Origin: Anthoceros angustus
Lineage: Eukaryota; Streptophyta; Anthocerotopsida; Anthocerotales; Anthocerotaceae
Length of the DNA: 64,000 bases
Assembly (NCBI GenBank): GCA_010909165.1
Contig: VJWM01000205.1
Location: forward strand, 124,001-188,000
Reading direction: 5' to 3'
Made by a program: the position numbers and the translations under genes. Below the pieces are notes generated by a model. It worked only from the letters and a program-made list of their open reading frames with translations, was not told the origin of the DNA and made no database searches. Of this stretch, positions 1 to 9,743 are shown one piece after another (positions within the stretch are counted from its first letter, which is position 1; each line of letters starts with the position of its first letter).

Positions 1-574
1 ACCGGTGGAGGGAGGCGGCAAGCGGCAACTTGAAGGCGAGCAGATGGCGTGCGGGCGAGCACAGACAAGCCGTCAGAGAGGAGAGGAGGCCAACAACCGG
101 GAGATGGAGGATCTCCGCAGACAAAGGACGGAGGCGGCGGCGAGATGGAAGACCGCAAGGAGACTTTGGGCTACGGTCGTGGAGGAGGCAGGGACCTCTA
201 AGGAAGAATTGAGGACCACGAAGGCAGGAGATAGAGCGGCTCCGGCTACATTGGAGGCGAAGAGGTGGGGCGGCGAAACAAGGAGTAGGGGCGTCGGAAG
301 GAGAAAGACTTGGATGAAGCAAGGGAGCGGAGTGCGGACCGCCTAGGAAGGAGAGGTGCGAGGTGAGGAGGCATCTTTGGCGGCCTCAAGAGATTCCGGC
401 TCCGTTGCCGAGCTGCGATAGATGGCGGAGCTTCAAGCAGGATGAATGGTAGGGCAAGAGCTCTAGAAGCGAGCAAAAGTTCTTTGGTCCAGTGCAGGCG
501 GCGGCGGAAGGAGGCAGCTGCGCCATGGCGTAAGTTGGCGGTGCGAAGCAGGCGGAGGCGGAGCACGCAGCGAC
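1..574 (+). mobile_element. Retroelement family R, coiled-coil coding remnant
   Basis: GC- and purine-rich DNA that matches the segment at about 37.75-38.5 kb of the larger element copy: both share a stretch reading gggagatagaggatctccg and the same Arg/Glu-rich coding texture. No frame stays open with an ATG start, so this is a decayed or error-ridden copy of the coiled-coil part of the element rather than a gene. It begins outside the window and runs directly into the 3' unit at 575. Confidence 0.6.
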
Positions 575-879
575 CTACTACCAGCTCCTTAAGGCCTTGG
601 AGGTCCCGTCAAATCGACGGACCTCCGGATGGATCGAGAGGAGGGAGGAGATGAAGGTCCGGGGATAGTCGTGTGGGACCTTAGTAGCGCTATTCGGGGA
701 CAAGGGCGGGAGGAGCCTCAGGAGGAGTAGGACGAGGCAGACACAACGAGGCATGAGGTAAGCCGGCCGCAACCCTCCAGGGAAGGCAGGGACGAGGGCC
801 CCGAAGGGGTTGGAGAAGAAATCAGGAGACCCGAGGCCGGTGGGTCCGATGGCGAGACGGACCCCCAGGTGGAGAAGTT

Positions 880-1210
880 CAAGGGCATGTGAGTCCGGAC
901 CCTGAGGTCCGGACTTCGGAAATAAGACCGGACCCTGAGGTCCGGACTTCGGAAATAAGACCGGACCGAGGTCCGGACTTGAAATAAGACGGACCGAGGT
1001 CCGAACCCAGTCGAGGCTGGACCACGAGGTCCGGACTCGGAATAGGCGGACCAGGTCCGGACTCAGTCGAGGCGGACCCGAGGTCCGGACTCAGTCGAGG
1101 CTGGACCACGAGGTCCGGACTCAGTCAGTGGACCCGAGGTCCGACTCAGTCGAGGCTGGACCCGAGGTCCGGACTCAGTCGAGGCGGACCCGAGGTCCGG
1201 ACTCGGGAGG
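880..1210 (+). repeat. CCGGAC minisatellite, copy 1
   Basis: Degenerate tandem array built on ggaccNgaggtccggactc, with unit variants of about 32-45 bases alternating 'cagtcgagg' and 'ggaaataag' spacers. The related arrays are at 2165-2480 and 38860-39125. Copies differ mostly by CTGG versus CGG and CAG versus CG changes. Confidence 0.8.
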
Positions 1211-1543
1211 AGAGGAATCACCACCGACCGCCAAAGTGAGCGTCACCGCTGGTGGTCCCACAGGTGGACCCACTCGGAGGTCGAGAGGACGGAGAGGGGA
1301 TGTGGTGGTTACAGCGGTTGTCGGACCGCCAGAGCTCAACGAGTCTCGGGAAGGAAGGGCCCGCCTCGCGGATCATCGATTAGTGCGCCCTATCGAGAGC
1401 TAGGATTGGGCCACCAGTATGAACCAAGGCACTCCAGCCCCACCGCCAGGCGAGATAGGCGGAATAGAGAATACTAGGTGGCGAGCTAGGGCACATTGGG
1501 CTACCTCGATAGAGTGTAATAAAGACGCCGCCCTTGGGCGTAG

Positions 1544-1550
1544 TATAAGA
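1544..1550 (+). promoter_or_regulatory. TATA-like box in retroelement 3' unit
   Basis: TATAAGA lies about 20 bases downstream of an AATAAAG signal, in sequence conserved in three copies (also 2840-2846 and about 39483-39489). This is consistent with an LTR promoter/polyadenylation block. Transcription is inferred, not shown. Confidence 0.4.
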
Positions 1551-1863
1551 GGGCCGGGGCTGCTCTAGTAAAGCATCTTTTTCTTGGGGTGGATACCGCG
1601 TTTCCTTGTAGACCCTTGTGCGTCTTTGCTAACGTGAGTCCTGAGTCATTGGGCAGGCACGACAGCCCCAAAGAGATTGATCAAGGTCCTGGTGACGGAC
1701 CCTAACGTGTGGTGGTGTGTGCAGGGGCGAATGATCAGAGACCCTTGCTCTTCCACAGCCGGGGACCGACGTTGGACGGACCGAAAGCAGCGTGAGCGGT
1801 GGAACTCGGGAGGCGTATGGAGCCGGACGGAGGCATGGTAGAGCGGCGGAGGCGGGCACGGGC

Positions 1864-3475
1864 AGCCTACTACCAGCTCCTTAAGGCCTTGGAGGTCCCG
1901 TCAAATCGAGCGGACCTCATGGATCGAGAGGAGGGAGGAGATGAAGGTCCGGGGATAGTCGTACTGGGACCTTAGTAGCGCTATTCGGGGACAAGGGCGT
2001 GACGGGGAGGAGCCTCGGGAGGAGTAGGGGCGAGGCACAACGAGGCATGAGGTAAGCGGCCGCAACCCTCCGGGGAAGGCGGGGAGGGCCCCGAAGGGGT
2101 TGGAAGAAATCAGGAGACCCGAGGCAGTGTCCGATGGCGAGGACGGACCCCGGTGGAAGTTCAAGGGCATGTGAGTCCGGACCACGAGGTCGGACTTGAC
2201 TCAGGCCGGACCACGAGGTCCGGACTTGAAATAAGACCGGACCACAGTCCGGACTTGAAATAAGACGGACCACGAGGTCGGACTCAGTCGAGGCTGGACC
2301 ACGAGGTCCGGACTCGAAATAGGCGGACCAGTCCGGACTCAATCGAGGCCGGACCCGAGGTCCGGACTCAGTCGAGGCTGGACCCCGGTCGGACTCAGTC
2401 GAGGACCCAGGTCCGGACTCAGTCGAGGCGGACCCGAGGTCCGGACTCAGTCGAGGCCCGGACCCGAGGTCCGGACTCGGGAGGAGGGGAATCACCACCG
2501 ACACCCAGGCGGGCGATCGCTGGTGGTCCCACAGGACCCACTCGGAGGTCGAGAGGACGAGAGGGGATGTGGTGGTTACCGCAGTTGTCGGACCGCCGCT
2601 TGAGCTCAACCCGAGAGTCTCGGGAAGGGGAAGGGGCCCCGCCTCGCGGATCATCCGATTGGGTGCTCGCAATCGCTGTCAGGGCTAGGGATTGGGCCAC
2701 CAGGGCCGAGGCGGAACCAAGGCACTCCCAGCCCCACCGCCGACGACGTAGATAGGCGGAATAGGGGGGGAATACTAGGTGGGCACATAGAACATGCAGC
2801 TGTAATAGAGTGTAATAAAGGCGCCGCCCTTGGGCGTAGTATAAGAGGGCTGCTCTAGTAAAGCATCTTTTTCTTGGGGTGGATCTGCGTTTCCTTATAG
2901 ACCCTTGTGCGTCTTTGCTAACGTGAGTCTGAGTCAACAAGGTGCACGGCCCCAAAGAGATTGATCAAGGTCCTGGTGACGGACCCTAACGTGTGGTGGT
3001 GTGTGCAGGGGCGAATGATCAGAGACCCTTGCTCTTCCACAGCCGGGGACCGACGTTGGACGGACCGAAACGCGTGAGCCGGTGGAACTCCGGGAGAGCG
3101 TATGGAGACCGGACGGAGAGGCATGGTAGAACGACGACGGAGGTCCGGACCACGCAACTCACTCACTCTTCTCAAAAGAATGATGAGCGTAGTAAGAGTG
3201 GTGAGAAGGACGGACTAGACGAACGAGGGGCAGAGTGGTAGACTACGGACACGAACGAGTCCTTAAACGTTTGGCCACGCCGGGCCTGTTCGGTGAACAT
3301 TAAGAGTAGTTAGTAGTAAAAGCGAGACATGCGCGTTTGAGTCGAAAGCGGTCATGGCGGTGAGGTGAAAGCAGTTGAGGCGTGCCAAGCGGAACCTATC
3401 ATTCTCTTGGGAGCGGACCCTTGCTGTGACGGATTTGTATGTCGTCCGGTGGCCGTCGGTAATCGCGCCACACCT
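1864..3475 (+). mobile_element. Retroelement family R, 3' unit copy 2 and terminus
   Basis: Second tandem copy of the 3' unit, repeating the order of copy 1 (shared start, minisatellite, TATAAGA at 2840-2846, ggtcctggtgacggacc block). It then continues about 300 bases further than copy 1. That tail, with 'cctatcattctcttggga' near 3396, matches 39.9-40.1 kb, so both copies of the family end in the same sequence and 3475 is close to the true element end. Confidence 0.6.
2165..2480 (+). repeat. CCGGAC minisatellite, copy 2
   Basis: Same degenerate array as at 880-1210, within the second tandem 3' unit. Unit order differs slightly from copy 1, as expected for arrays that gain and lose units. Confidence 0.8.
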
Positions 3476-3738
3476 TGGACAAGATGCAGATTGCTGGCCT
3501 CAGAAATGGAATAGAGCATCATTGGAAAATGGTGGTCATCACTCCTTGTAGCTTCTGGCCATAAACAAGGAGGGAGTTGAGGGCTTGTGTGATATGGATC
3601 TTGCCCAAGTTGAGCAAGATCAGCTTAGAGCTCGAATGATTTGGAACTCTTGCCAAAAGAGATGACCGCCCGTATGGAGGCTATCTGAGCATAACTTCTC
3701 ACCATCCTCCACACACACTTCCTAGGAGAAAAGGTGAG

Positions 3739-4101
3739 GCCTTCCAACAAGCAATTGTTCTGACCAGCGAGACATTCATCTTGGTAGAGAGAGCAAAGGA
3801 GATGGAGATGTTTGAAAGGGAGGCATGTGCAGCAAGGAATGCACCAGAAAAGTTAGAAAGGCAAGCTGCAATCGAACGAAAGCAGATTGAAGTTGTAAAA
3901 TGGAAAGCAGAGTAAGCATTAGCAAAAGCCCAGAAAAAGGAGATGGAAATCGCAGACAAAAGGGCTAGGAGGGAGGAAGCTCTTGCACAAAAGTTGGCAT
4001 TGAGAGCTCAAGTTGCAGCTGGAAAAGAAGCTACTAGGGAGGCATACCGGGCAAGTCAAGCAGCCATAGCGGCTGCTATTTGCAAGATGGGCCCCAACTG
4101 A
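3739..4101 (+). pseudogene. Coiled-coil protein remnant, unknown family
   Basis: One forward frame reads for 121 codons to a TGA at 4099-4101, interrupted by a single in-frame TAA near 3913. The translated product is rich in Glu, Lys, Ala and Arg with heptad-like spacing (for example EREACAARNAPEKLERQ and EMEIADKRARREEALAQ), so the intact ancestor ended in a long coiled coil. There is no ATG near the start of the open stretch and no neighbouring exon I can assign. It resembles the C-terminal helices of many plant transposon-associated or NAM-like proteins, but I do not recognise it. 3476-3738 holds nothing I can support. Confidence 0.4.
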
Positions 4102-4269
4102 GAGGTTGCTTTTGTCGCCATAGCTAGAAGAAGTGTCGGGCAAACACTTTGTTTGTTGTGTAAGGTTTGTTGTCTGGCCACCACCCTTTTGTCTAGATGC
4201 ACTGTGAGCTTGTCCAGTCCTCCAGCCGTTTGTCCAGTAGTCGCCAATTGTTGTCCGCATGCCCAGCAA

Positions 4270-4345
4270 TTGTGTCTTGTCATCATCGCTATATCCTGTC
4301 TAGAAGCAATTGTGTCCTGTCATCATCGCTATATCATGTCTAGAT
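4270..4345. repeat. Two-copy tandem repeat, ~47 bp
   Basis: The phrase 'atcatcgctatatc.tgtctaga' with its leading 'gtgtc(t/c)tgtc' occurs twice in succession. No coding meaning was found. Confidence 0.7.
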
Positions 4346-4397
4346 GCCCAACTATCCAGGAGAGCAGTTTGCAATTCTGCACTCTGGTCTCAGGATT

Positions 4398-4495
4398 TCA
4401 TACAAGCTCGTATACATAGTTCATACAAATTTTGGTTGTTGTCTATTTCATACAAGCTTGTATACATAGTTGATACAAATTTTGGTTGTTGTCTG
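4398..4495. repeat. Two-copy tandem repeat, ~52 bp
   Basis: 'catacaagct(c/t)gtatacatag' followed by 'gatacaaattttggttgttg' occurs twice head to tail. Confidence 0.75.
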
Positions 4496-4502
4496 GTACT
4501 TC

Positions 4503-4724
4503 AATAGGACGTATCCAAAAAGTATTTTTCTATATTTTTTGACTCAATAAACCGCACACTACGGTTTTTCGCAACTGCTTGGCCGGAATCGGGCCAAGTA
4601 CTCTACTTCAATAGGAAGTGAAGAGATGTATCCAAAAAGTATTTCTCTGTAGCTTTTGACTCAGTAAAACGCACACTATGATTTTCCGCGATTGCTTGGC
4701 CGGAATCGGGCCAAGTACTCTATC
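4503..4724. repeat. Two-copy tandem repeat, ~110 bp
   Basis: Two diverged copies (about 4503-4608 and 4609-4724) share 'gtatccaaaaagtattt', a 'cgcacacta' motif and 'cttggccggaatcgggccaa'. The last element contains the short palindrome ttggccggaatcgggccaa. 4725-5047 holds nothing further that I can support. Confidence 0.75.
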
Positions 4725-5047
4725 TCCTCATGAGCCATGGTTCATCAGAGAAGTTTGGATCCTCATCGAGGGTTGCATATTTACGTAGCCGAGTGTAAGA
4801 AAATGAATGTTGGTATGATACATTTAGGGCCTACCTGATCAATGTAATCCTCCGTTTGTCCGAAACTTCAATCCGTCACAGCTACGATTGTTCTCCTCCT
4901 CTTCTAAATCCTGTATGCCAATGAATTCTAGTTTACAATATGAGGCTATGTGTGCACATAGGCTTCACTTCCCCATTGCCTGCTACAATATGAGGCTGTG
5001 TCTGCAGGTGGCCTTCACTTCCCCATTGCCTCCCGCCTTCCCTGCAG

Positions 5048-6837
5048 CTAGGCAGCAGCCCTGACGCTGACAGAGACGTCCATTTTCGTATGACGTACAC
5101 CTGGCAGAGATGTCATTTGATCCAAGTATCGCACCACTGCTACGATCTCCGGGACGTGGTCCACAATCACACCGTCCACTCCTACCCGTTTTTGCTTTAC
5201 GACTGCCTCGGCAAGATTGCTGCATCAACCACCAGGGATACTTCAGCTCAGCAACAAGGGAAGAGCAGGGAAGGTGTCTCATTCCATATGAAGCGCGAAT
5301 CAGAGAACTTACTTCAGTTCGCCGTACGTGAACATGATGAGACCAGCTTGTTTCACTTCGGAAACTGCTGCAGGGTTTTGAAGAATTGGCTTCACTTCGG
5401 AGACTATTCCTTGTAGACCGTCTGGATATGACAAAAGTTGCAACTAACACTAGTTAGATCAAAGGCACTGCGAGGAACATCCTCCAGACGCTCCACTGCT
5501 GGATATAACGTACTTTTCAAGCAGACTTCGATGGCAGCTTCAATGGAATTCCTGCGTGAGTCCTTGAACGTATGCCCGCCTCCGTCAGTAAGAAAGAAGA
5601 CCTGGACCAGTTCCAACATGATGTCGATGAGAAAATGTTGGTGGCTTCACATCAAGGAACAGTATCCTGCGAATATGGGCTTTGTAGTCACAGTACTTAC
5701 TGGATAGCTGTCTTGCTCCTTGCGCAGGATGGCCACAGCATCAGGATGGAAGCTAGAAAAGTAGATTCTTCGTCCATTAGAATGACGTCGCACATCCTAG
5801 ATGTTTCCATCAAGTGTAGAAATGCGTTCAGAAGCTGATCGCATCTAAGATCAACTGTTCTCGCCCCTTTCTCAGAACTCACAAAAAATAAGTCAAATAG
5901 AGAACTATCTGCGTGCAGAAGGTACTCACAAGAAGGATAGCTGATATTGTCCGATAGAGTTCAGCTTCAGAAACGTCATCGTGATCGTTGAACTTTGCTT
6001 CAATGTTGAATCCAACCGCTGGATCAACCTGCTGGAAAACCTCTTCCAAGGTACAAAGGCTGTCCTCCACTGTCACATTCCAACTACTGATTGTTCCATC
6101 TCGAGCCCTTCTTAGAAGGGCTCTGCCACCCTGCAAGAGCCAATCACAAAGGTCCACGTAAGCACACAGGGAACAGGAACGAAGCAAAGCTCCCATAACA
6201 CCAGCTTTAGGTTTCCATGATTCCAACCTTGCCATTGCCCATTTGGGGCCCAATGCCGAGAAATTCATGGATGCTAAGGTCACCAATTGTGCTTGCCTGC
6301 TGCAAGAAAGACATAACTCATAAGCAGCCGCACAGGCTTCAACAGACTTCATTGCAAACGAAACCAGACAGATTTCCACACAGCTCCAAGTTGCATTGAC
6401 AGATGACAGGTTCAGGATGAGCACCTTGTCCTCAGTGAGGATCAAGTCGTCGTGGAATATCACAGGACGTCCATCCCTGGTCACCTGGTGGGACACCGAG
6501 TACACAGGTAAGCTTCAAGACACAAAAACTCTAAACGTGAGCCCCCACATTAGGCAAGGTAGGACGACCAAAGTACCTGAACATCAAACTCAATAAAATC
6601 TGCACCATTACTGGCAGCCAGATTGAAGGAAGTGATTGTATTCTCTCTGATAGAGGGTCTAGCATCAGGCATCTCTCCTAGGGCAGGGCTCGGGTTCTTC
6701 CCACACCCCCGGTGACCAACCACCACGAGTTTTGGTTTAAGACCATTTTGGATCGAGTCTGAGCAAATAAAAACAGAAGATTTCACCAACAACACTAACA
6801 CACCACACCAGACCACACCAGGCCACCTCCTAAACAT
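5048..6837 (-). CDS. Glycerophosphodiester phosphodiesterase (GDPD)
   Basis: Predicted to hydrolyse glycerophosphodiesters to glycerol-3-phosphate plus the head-group alcohol, a lipid-turnover and phosphate-scavenging step. Eight exons: 6577-6837, 6425-6484, 6228-6299, 5930-6130, 5701-5796, 5514-5601, 5313-5421, 5048-5219. They sum to 352 residues, and all junctions are GT-AG with matching phases. Visible motifs: catalytic VVVGHRGCGKN, then ENTITSFNLAASNGADFIEF, VIFHDD, GFNIEAKF, FSSFHPDAVAILRK, FFLTDGG, GIVSEVK and VGVDGVIVD, in the order of plant GDPD1-like enzymes. The first about 27 residues are hydrophobic and may be a signal or membrane segment; the start is the ATG at 6835-6837. An extra non-coding first exon upstream (about 6890-6960) is possible. 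The third exon has a tandem CAGCAG acceptor, so one Gln may be optional. Confidence 0.9.
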
Positions 6838-7903
6838 CTAAAGCAGCAAGTAAGCAAGCTACAGACGGGGCAAGGCAAAGGCAAACTCACCATTAGAAAG
6901 AACCTCCATCAGACCCAGGCACCCCAACACCACTGCTACCTGAGCTGCAAACAACATCACCACCTCAGGTCACCACCAGCATCCTCTCTTTTCCTCCTGA
7001 CCAATCCACAAACCTAAATCAATTACAGCAGAATTGAATCGCCATCAAATCACGGCCTACCAGGAGGGGAAAAATACGGGTATCCGAGCAGGGGAGCTGC
7101 TTCCAACCCGGCTCTGCGCCTGCTCAGCGAGTGCTGGTCCCACAACCGAGCCTGGAAAGCGAGGAAAGCGGAGGGCGAGGCAGAGGCGGCACAGCGAGAA
7201 TGTGCAATCCCAAGACGAAGCGCAAGCGACGCGGCCTTATGTGCACACAGGCGGTTCATCCCGGGCGTGACGAATCAGGAAGGCAAGCAAGAAGAAGAAG
7301 GAGAGGCGGGAGATGCGCATCAGATGCAGCATTATCCACTCGTCATGCGGGATATTCCCGCGCGTAACTGCCATCTTGGCTGTCCGCCTGTCCTGAGCAG
7401 GGAGACAGCTCCTTTCAGTTGGCTTCCTTCCTTACGAGGGCGCGGGGGCTGCCACCACTGGATAACCTTGCTCCGTTCCTTCCGGCCCCGTTCCTTCCTA
7501 ATCCCAACATAACAACTCTGTCCGGGCTGTCCCTTTCCCGTCCCGTTTTGCCGCCCTCGCGCTCCGAAGTTGCACATTCTACCTAATGAGAATTATATTA
7601 CACCAACCCGGCCCGTGTTGCATGGAGAACGAGAGCGCGTAAGGAACAAGTGTGTGAGAAGACCGCAGTGGGAACACGGAGTTCAACGGACCCTCCGTCC
7701 GCTCCAATTATGGTTGCCGCCTGCGGTAGCCGGACGTGGATCGTGACGCGGACTGTTCTCCTGCGTGTGGACCTCACCTGCAGCTCTGCCTTGAGAGGGA
7801 GCGTCCAGCGGCAGTCTCCACCCGCCCGTGTCGATACAGCTCGCGCCAGCGGCTTCTCGTGATTCCTCCTCGGCAGCGCGTCAGCCGCAGGCGAGCAGGC
7901 GCC
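6838..7903. other. Divergent intergenic region
   Basis: About 1 kb between the GDPD start (-) and the first RCI2/PMP3 gene (+), probably containing both promoters and 5' leaders. It turns GC-rich towards 7900. No ORF with a credible start or family match was seen. Confidence 0.5.
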
Positions 7904-8243
7904 ATGGGGAAGGGCGGGGACACTGCAACCTGTGTCGACATCCTTCTCGCCATCATTCTCCCGCCCCTGGGAGTCTTCTTCAAGTTTGGATGCAGGGTGA
8001 GTCCGTGTTGTGTCAGCAGGCTCCTGTGCTGGAGACACTTGGCCTGTTAAGAACGACCAATCGTGCGTGGAGCTTGCGGTGGGTTTGTCTGTAATCCTAC
8101 ATGCTCCTCGTCAGGCTAAAACCGTTGTGCCTTGGCTTTGGCAGGTTCAGTTCTGGATCTCCGTCATATTGACGCTTTTCGGATGGCTGCCTGGTGTCAT
8201 CTACGCCATCTATGAGCTTACTAAAGACTCTAATGTTGAGTGA
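7904..8243 (+). CDS. RCI2/PMP3 plasma-membrane proteolipid, copy A
   Basis: A tiny two-helix membrane protein of the PMP3/RCI2 family, which in plants and yeast affects membrane potential and salt or cold tolerance. Exon 1 is 7904-7996 (31 residues) and exon 2 is 8145-8243; the intron starts GTGAGT and ends GGCAG. The 63-residue product shows the family signature ILLAIILPPLGVF in helix 1 and FWISVILTLFGWLPGVIYAI in helix 2. It ends in a charged tail (ELTKDSNVE) longer than the shortest members, as in the longer-tailed subgroup. The ATG sits in GCCATGG, a good plant initiation context. It converges on copy B 550 bases away. Confidence 0.93.
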
Positions 8244-8792
8244 CAACGGACCAGGTGTGTACGGAGCTGCTGCAGTGGATGCAGCGTGCCGGCTATGGCT
8301 GGTTGCGCTTCGAGTATAAGCATTTGATCAACTGTCGTGACAACGTCAGATCTCTCAGATTCATGTCTTGCTTGGGAGGGCTTAGGAGATTTGATTAGGC
8401 AACAGGATATTTATGTTGCAGTTGTTCATTTCGCTCTTTGTTTAGCCAACGAATAGTGGACGGGTTCTTCGTTGTAAGATATCATTGCTGTATGATGGTT
8501 TTCTAGCAGATATTGTCCTTTTCGAGTCGACATTTTGCTTCGCTTCGTTTCAGCAAATTGCTCGATGATTACATTTGAGCGACGCACTAAAAAATAAGGT
8601 GCATCACCACACCAAACTTGTCTGCGATGTAACACTAGCACTCACGCCTCATTACAGCTTACATTATTTCAAACGATGTCCTGATGAGACCATGTCACTA
8701 CGATAGAATGCAATTCTCGCAGCTGAATTGATTTACGATGTAGCCTTCGAGGCAACTTGGCCATACAGGAAACGCTCTTTTTTCTACAACTC

Positions 8793-9246
8793 TCAACCCA
8801 CAATGACGTAGATGGCATAAATGATTCCAGGAATATATCCCAGAATGGTTAGCAGTAGGCAGATCCAGAACTCTACCTGCACGCCAAGTTTGTAACATCA
8901 TAATATCAGACACACAAATATTCCACAATCCAGTAACAACAAACAAAACCGACAACCGAGCAGCGGCAGGCATCAAGCGGGAATCTTTAACTCCGTCTCG
9001 CTCAACACATACCACAATCCAGATTCCAGACTGCAACAAACTGCTACTACAAGGCAGTGCAATCCGCAAACAGCCGCAGGGCTGCAAACACTTACTAACG
9101 CTAGACCGCGGGCTCATCTGCAGCGCCAGCAGCAGCCAGGAAATACACTTTGTACTTACCGCACAACCATACTTCAAGAACACTCCCAGAGGAGGGAGGA
9201 TGATGGCTAGCAGAACGTCAATGAAGGTGTGATCGCCCCTCGCCAT
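8793..9246 (-). CDS. RCI2/PMP3 plasma-membrane proteolipid, copy B
   Basis: Second PMP3-type gene, facing copy A. Exon 1 is 9160-9246 and exon 2 is 8793-8876; the intron is GTAAGT...GCAG and falls at the same position as in copy A (after the GC(A/R) residue preceding (E/Q)FW). The 56-residue product has DVLLAIILPPLGVFLKYGCA and FWICLLLTILGYIPGIIYAI, ending VIVG like the canonical short members. The shared intron position argues for gene duplication rather than retroposition. The tails differ, so the two may not be redundant. 8244-8792 between them holds only 3' flanking sequence. Confidence 0.93.
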
Positions 9247-9743
9247 CTCGAAATCAGCCGGCAGGTGACTGGTCCAAACGAAATGCGAGGAAGACTACGT
9301 CTCGGAAGTGAAGCCTTGGAAGCTTAACTGTCGTACACAGATTGCAAGCAACAGATTGAGAGCAGACGACACAAGTATTTTCGTAGACAGGCCGCTTAAG
9401 AAGGCGGGGCTTCTGACATGCGGCATGCACATCCTCTCCGCCAGGTTAAAACACCGCGTGGCACCTCAGCAGGTGGTCGGGGATTTGAGCATCCAATGCT
9501 GGGCGGCCAGCCAACAGCCAGCAGGCCGGCGGTGACGTGTGCCAGCTTCTCTGCCTCTACGCCTCTCCAGGTGGCTCGGCAACCGACTTCATTTCTCCTC
9601 TTGGATGCGGTGCCCCTGATAGCTGGCACGTTGAGGCGGGAGCACTCGTCCCTGACACATTGACGGCTATTGGGCTATAATAGTCCAGGGCTGTACAATC
9701 ACTCCACCCAGGCCTACATAAAAGGGCACATGAAAAAGCTGTA
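9247..9743. other. Intergenic, no gene seen
   Basis: Probably the promoter of PMP3 copy B (minus strand) and the 3' flank of the DUF1997-like gene. No supported ORF, RNA or repeat. Confidence 0.4.

Larger units (their letters stand above)
575..1863 (+). mobile_element. Retroelement family R, 3' unit copy 1
   Basis: First of two tandem copies of the element's 3' region. It starts at the shared sequence tactaccagctccttaagg (near 579, 1867 and, diverged, 38490). It holds a CCGGAC minisatellite (about 880-1210), then a promoter-like block with TATAAGA at 1544-1550 and AATAAAG just upstream, then a block reading ggtcctggtgacggacc. The same order is seen at 1864-3475 and 38.5-40.1 kb. The TATA and polyadenylation-like signals suggest a long terminal repeat, but I could not pair it with a 5' partner. 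No coding function is claimed. Confidence 0.6.

Noticed and set aside
30-654. Several overlapping ORFs in the first 650 bases
   Set aside because: All frames of this purine-rich element DNA are open by composition; the homologous copy at 37.8 kb shows the coiled-coil frame is the meaningful one and it is broken here.
4153-4507. Cys-rich small ORFs over the 4.2-4.5 kb repeats
   Set aside because: They arise from the tandem repeats and have no signal peptide plus Cys spacing of a known peptide family.
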